From Eutypa lata (Eukaryota > Ascomycota > Sordariomycetes > Xylariales > Diatrypaceae): a stretch of DNA of 64,000 bases. The DNA lies in the NCBI GenBank assembly GCA_022661535.1, contig JAKULF010000001.1:2728001-2792000 (forward strand). Reading direction: 5' to 3'. Under the pieces are notes generated by a model. That model saw only the letters and a program-made list of their open reading frames with translations. It was not told the DNA's origin and did not search any database. Each line of letters begins with the position of its first letter. The first letter of the stretch is position 1. The translations under genes and the position numbers were made by a program. Shown here piece by piece: positions 59,256 to 64,000 of this stretch.

Positions 59256-62200
59256 AGCGCCGCAGTGTGTAGTGGTAGGAGACGCTAGAACTTCGTTTCG
59301 TAGACTAGAGTTGAAGATCGTTGTATAAATTTTTTGAGCAATGCGCCGACAAGGAAAGCCGCGCCGGTTTTCCTCTTCTTTTGTAGTATTTCCAATGTCT
59401 TGGAAGCTTAGCAGGTAATGAACAGAAAAAATCACGGAGAAGACTTGACGATTCGAGATCAGACCGTTTAGTTAGAAGCTCTCTCGAGGTCGAGGTAGGA
59501 AAGATTAGCAAAAAGTGGAGGGGAAGCTATCACGGAACGAAACAACTGCATGCAGATCTTTAAACACTCTCTAAGCTCTAAGACATAGGAGGGGAGGAAC
59601 AGAGTGGAAAAGGCATGGGATGTCTCAGATATTATACATTATCTGCCTAATAAGTAGGTATGGATAAAATGTAGTATTTTACACTTTCACGGAATCTTCG
59701 GGGGGTCGGCATCAGACGCTTGCGAGCGAGCAAGGTCTTGGGGTCTTGGGTCTTAGGAGGTTATTACATCAGCTACCCCCAGGATGATAAACATACATAC
59801 ACATATAGTTATGCCTACACCTAGATATAATATAATAATATAATACAGTAAGTCGGCACTGTATGTACTTCATAAAGAGGAGGAGATATGTAAATGGATG
59901 AGATATTAGGTATGTATCATCTGGCATCCACTCATCCACTTATCCACTTGGTTGGAAATTCTAGCAACGGTGGGTGCGTTTCGAAGAACTTCGTTGGTGA
60001 TAGTTATGGAATTGCCCATTGCTCGAATAACACATCAGACGCACAAAAAAAGTTGCTAGTCATTCTGCAGATAGTCTGTCTGTAAGGGAGTCCACGTGAG
60101 GTATAGGTTCCGAGCGTTCCGATAGAGTATGCCAATGTAGTTATAGATGTATGGGTTTGTTTGACTCACGACCTCAAGTTTCGGCGATTTTCTGCGTGAG
60201 TCTACGAAGCAATTGCACTGTAAACAGGATGGTATGTAGAATAGTAAGAGCAACTAGTACGCTAGAGCTTTGCAGTTAATGGTATAGCGCGGGTAGCTTA
60301 CCCCTGCCCCCCCCCCCCCTGTTCTCTTTCTGTTACCGTTCAGCCGTTTCGTTTGTCGCTGCAAAAATCACATTCTCTTATGACCGCATCCAAGGGATTC
60401 AGGATTCTTTACCCAGCTAACGAGCCAGCCAGCCAGCCCTGCAGCTCGGCTTTTGCTCCTGGTCCAATGGGCGACCGATCTCACATCTCTCACTCCCCTG
60501 TACATACCTAACTAATCGGAGTGAGGTTTTACTATTAATCGGCCATACAGCACAACTCACCAGAAGAGTTTCAAGCGAACTTCCCTCCCCTCCGATCAAT
60601 CGGACGATGAGGGGGATATTACCCTGCATATATCGCCTGACTCCGGAGACTGATCGCATGTTGCTCACTCCTGAAAATTGTGAATGCAATCGTATCGTTG
60701 AGGGTATTTTTGAGGGATGGGAATCTTTCCCACTTGCATATGCAGATAACTATACAGATAACTATCGTCAAATCGTGTATGTGTTTCTGATCTTCACAGT
60801 AACTATATTTTCGCAAACACGATACACACAGCAACTCGAAGGAACTTCGCTGCCCACAATGACGTGCAGCGAACATGGTGGGATAAGTAAGCGAGGTAAG
60901 AAAAGAGATTCGACAGCTTGATTCATAACTACGAAATACCTACAGGATAAAATTGCCAATTTACAGCCTACCGACAGAACTCGGCATCCGAAAGCAGTCA
61001 TCATCCCCAGGGCTGGATACATGCAACCTACATACATACAGTCCTACCCTACGGCGTTGTGGACAAGGGTAACTAACTAAAGCTCATGCAGAAGGACGGG
61101 CAATAGTGCAGGTGCTAATATCAAGTGCCGGCCCACTACAATTGGTAAGTTGTAGCTGTAATTTGTTCATATTTCAGCGGCTTAGGTTCCCAAGGTTCCT
61201 ACCCATACTGCCTACCTAAGCAAGTGGTAACGTAAGCCGCTAGTTAATGCTGGCTGGTTGGTTGGATATATCTGTAGTATGTAGTTACCTGGTTACCTGC
61301 CGGTTTACTTCTCACGTCAGATTTACATAGTTGTTTCTGGGGATGGAGATGCTTATTTCTATATTAAGTGGCTGTTAGGTAACGCCTCGACACAACAAGA
61401 AGGTAGAAGGGTTGATCCCCAGGAAATGCCCCTCCCTTGGGTAGGACACCACGGTACAACATGGCGCCAGCTACTTCATACATACGTATCTGACTCTTCA
61501 CCAGTAGTTAACAGTAATGATGGATACTTACCATGCTCGAATGAGCATGTTAATAGATATAGCTACAGGGGTCGCCAAGCGAAAGCACATGCGCTATTCT
61601 GTATTGGTAGGTTCACATACCGGACAGTAACTCTGCATCTCTGCCAGTCTGTTTACTAATGCATGGTCCGCTGACTTCTACTTGGGGTCCCCACATGGAA
61701 AGTTTTTTTTTGCTTCCTTCTTCCCTAAAGAAGACCGACTGCGGCCCGGGTCTTGTCAGCTTCAAGGTTGTGTAATGAACAGCGGTCGACTTAACTACCC
61801 TGCCCCCCGCAATTGTAAGAGCTTGTCATAACATACATAGAAGATCCTAAGAATAAACTGATCTACAAGTTGTGCTAAAGGCAGTGTATGGCAACTTCCA
61901 TGGTTTCCTATGAAGGGACACCTATATTTGGGGGTAGGTAACAAATTACAAACTATACACGACATAGAAACATCTCCAACCTATGTAGTCGGTCCCAATA
62001 CCGCCAGTTCGTGTCACGGTTCGGATAACGGGACAGCGCCGCTATAGTGGTGCTAAAAAAGCATAGTTCTCGGGCTCCGTCGCTCTTCCGACATGGGAAA
62101 TATAACAGCTCGATCATGCTCAAAGCGGCAAGCTAGGGAGGAACGCCATTGGCCACTGTGCACAAAACGGGGCCGGAAAGAAAAGAACATGAGGATTTAA

Positions 62201-63095
62201 AGCACAGTGGAAACAATTAGAGGGAAAACTTCATAGCCCGATGTGGATAAAATGGCAAAAAACCACAAGGCTGGCTGGGGCATCGACGACTTGACTGGCA
62301 GATGTTGGTGCTTGGTGGTGCACGTGTGGTGCTGGCGCTTTCCGGCTCCTCTTCGTCGATCTCCAATCCTTGTCCTACCCGAACCCAGACCCCGATATTC
62401 CCGGTTAGTCCAGTGTCGTACAGATTTCGTCTTAGTGTTACAATATTACTACTCCATAACCACGTAGACAGAACAGGTAGTGATATGATATTCTCGCTGA
62501 CCGACTGGCCGAAGAATGACTCGGTTGGTCCCCATCAGTAATTACTACTAGTTACTAGTTACTCGTAGTGGTGATGTCGAGAACTTTTTTATTAACTCAA
62601 GTAGCTAGGTTGGCTAGCTGCCTAACTAACTAGTTATTAGTTGGTAGCTATTAATACATACCTATGCAACAGCGGGATTAACGACGTGTCCTACAAGGAG
62701 TTAAGTTAAGTAATACTACAAAAAGGCCGGAAAGTCCGGTAGCTACGGCGGCAGCTGATGCTCAGCCGTCTTGCCTTGCTATAGGAACCAGGATATCCGG
62801 TTTTACCATCGAAACAAGTCTGCCCCGGCTGTCTGGAAGGACCCCCGGTGCCCTTAGGTAGGCTATATATATATAATTCGTATGGGCTAGACATGGAATA
62901 TCAGAAAGCTTCCTGTCTTGTTCTAGTATTATTACTAAGTTAGTGTTCGCAGCGAAGGCCAGATGAGCTTGATTTGAACGTTAACTATGAACTACCCACT
63001 ACTATCCGTATTGAGATCCAGAAATCGAGATTCGCATCTCCGATTTCAACTAAGCCAAACAAATGCTGATTCCACATGCTACATAATTTATAGGT

Positions 63096-63097
<2 letters not shown>
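59256..63097. other. gene-empty interval, 3.8 kb
   Basis: No exon chain or known motif on either strand. Present are a C13 run near 60308-60320, scattered CTAC/GTAG palindromes, and several short frames (for example 60607-60921 and 62243-62467) with no splice support or recognisable similarity. Confidence 0.5.

Positions 63098-63163
<66 letters not shown>
63098..63163. repeat. (GT)33 microsatellite
   Basis: Sixty-six bases of uninterrupted GT, ending 5 bp from the stop codon of the LACTB2-like gene, so it is inside that gene's 3' UTR or terminator region. Confidence 0.97.
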
Positions 63164-63166
<3 letters not shown>

Positions 63167-63168
63167 AA

Positions 63169-64000
63169 CTACAAGCTAAACCGGTCCTTGAGACGCCAGC
63201 GGTCTTCTCCTTCTAAAATGACCTTATCTTCATCCCTAAGCTTCCGCAAGATCTGGAGAACGCCGCCTTGGGCAGGCAGATGGAGACTCTCGGGTACCTC
63301 GCGGTAGATGACCTTCACCAGCTCCATGGAGGACCACCTATCAATCTGCTCCAAACCGGTCACTGGTGGTGACACCGACTCCGACCCCCCTTTGGCGGAA
63401 CCTAGAGTCTCTAGTACCTGTGCCTCTCTCTGGTGCCTGTGCCGTACGTACTCGGATATCTTAGCTCCTGCCTCCGGTAGCACCGGGCCGTGACCCGGGT
63501 ATGCCCGCCCCGCCACGAGCTTCTCCATCTTCGCCAGACTTCGGAGGTACATCCCGAGGTCCTCGAAGACGGCCGTGCCCTGCCCCAGGACGTTGTCGCC
63601 CGTGAACAGGGCATCCTCCTCCCGCAGGACGAAGGCCATGTGATCTGTGGTGTGGCCCGGCGTGTGCACGGCCGTCAGAGTCGCGCCGTCGACCTCGAAC
63701 GTCTGCCCGTCCTTGATATCCAGCCAGTCTGCCGCCGCTGCTGGCGATTGGTGGCTGTTATCACCATCGCCCGGGTCGTGCTTGTAGACGGCGGTCCCCG
63801 GGGCGTGCTCCAGGAGCTGCGCGATGCCGCCCACGTGGTCGGGGTGCCAATGCGTGATGAGGGCTTTCTGGACGCTCGCCCTCTCCTCCTCGAGGGTGCG
63901 CTTCAGGGCGGAGATCCACGAGGGCTTCCCTTCCCCCGTGTCGATGAGGAGTCTCGCGGGGCCCGTACCGACCAGGTAGGTGTTGGTGCCTTGCAGGGTG
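63169..64000 (-). CDS. LACTB2-like metallo-beta-lactamase protein (5' part missing)
   Basis: The C-terminal 276 residues are present in one exon; the start lies beyond the window edge. Seen in order: LQGTNTYLVGTG, LLIDTGEGK, the metal-binding THWHPDHVGG, HTPGHTTDHMAF, FTGDNVLGQG, YPGHGPV, then a winged-helix end (GGVLQILRKLRDEDKVILEG). This matches LACTB2, an endoribonuclease-type metallo-beta-lactamase, and equally the related thioesterases that release products from fungal non-reducing polyketide synthases (AptB/GsfB type). Sequence to the right would decide between them by showing whether a polyketide synthase is next door. Confidence 0.88.
   Translation of the reverse strand, partial: TLQGTNTYLVGTGPARLLIDTGEGKPSWISALKRTLEEERASVQKALITHWHPDHVGGIAQLLEHAPGTAVYKHDPGDGDNSHQSPAAAADWLDIKDGQTFEVDGATLTAVHTPGHTTDHMAFVLREEDALFTGDNVLGQGTAVFEDLGMYLRSLAKMEKLVAGRAYPGHGPVLPEAGAKISEYVRHRHQREAQVLETLGSAKGGSESVSPPVTGLEQIDRWSSMELVKVIYREVPESLHLPAQGGVLQILRKLRDEDKVILEGEDRWRLKDRFSL

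Noticed and set aside
58982..59435. Start of the YTP1-like protein at 59435
   Set aside because: The frame is open upstream, but the ATG at 59255 gives a clear signal peptide and the upstream residues look like non-coding leader.

Overview
This window is nuclear DNA of a filamentous ascomycete (Pezizomycotina, most likely a sordariomycete). The support is short introns of about 60-100 nt with GTAAGT/GTATGT donors, CTAAC or CTGAT branch points and YAG acceptors, genes on both strands separated by 0.3-6 kb, a single GH48 glucan synthase, and a DASH Dam1 subunit. Genus or order cannot be fixed from the sequence. I rebuilt 18 protein-coding genes exon by exon. Every multi-exon model keeps one open frame from ATG to stop, except the last gene, which is cut by the window edge.

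Layout. 1-3.5 kb: a decayed tandem duplication, in which two tRNA-derived SINE-like copies each lie upstream of a gene copy; the first gene copy is a frameshifted relic and the second (2753-3475) is intact but of unknown function. 3.9-5.7 kb: LCB1, serine palmitoyltransferase subunit 1. 7.4-19.3 kb: three cell-wall genes in a row, namely a GH17 beta-1,3-glucan enzyme, a GPI-anchored Ser/Thr-rich protein, and the 1935-residue beta-1,3-glucan synthase FKS1. 19.5-25.5 kb: gene-empty. 25.5-31 kb: EFM5 (eEF1A lysine methyltransferase), the 40 kDa NDUFA9-type subunit of complex I, and proteasome lid subunit RPN9, the last two sharing a divergent promoter. 32.2-38.6 kb: HIT hydrolase HNT1, a CRAL-TRIO lipid-transfer protein with an N-terminal membrane anchor, kinetochore DAM1, and ribosome-export factor BUD20. 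41.5-51.9 kb: mitochondrial aconitase, a rhomboid protease, GPI transamidase subunit GAA1, and Ran factor MOG1. 52.9-59.3 kb: a GCNA/SprT-type DNA-protein-crosslink protease and a YTP1-like membrane protein with a Met/His-rich N-terminus. 63.2-64 kb: the C-terminal part of a LACTB2-like metallo-beta-lactamase protein.

How the genes relate. Most are conserved housekeeping genes without operon-like logic. The one functional grouping is the cell-wall trio; GAA1, which attaches GPI anchors, is on the same window but 30 kb away. No biosynthetic cluster, CRISPR array, rRNA, complete tRNA or autonomous transposon was seen.

The most notable signals are the SINE-bearing tandem duplication, a small AT-rich terminal-inverted-repeat element of about 84 bp found in three copies plus one partial copy, FKS1 hot-spot peptides that differ from the echinocandin-sensitive consensus, a 15-nt microexon carrying two of the three catalytic-triad histidines of HNT1, and the Met/His-rich N-terminus of YTP1. 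I did not find a clearly new multi-gene system.
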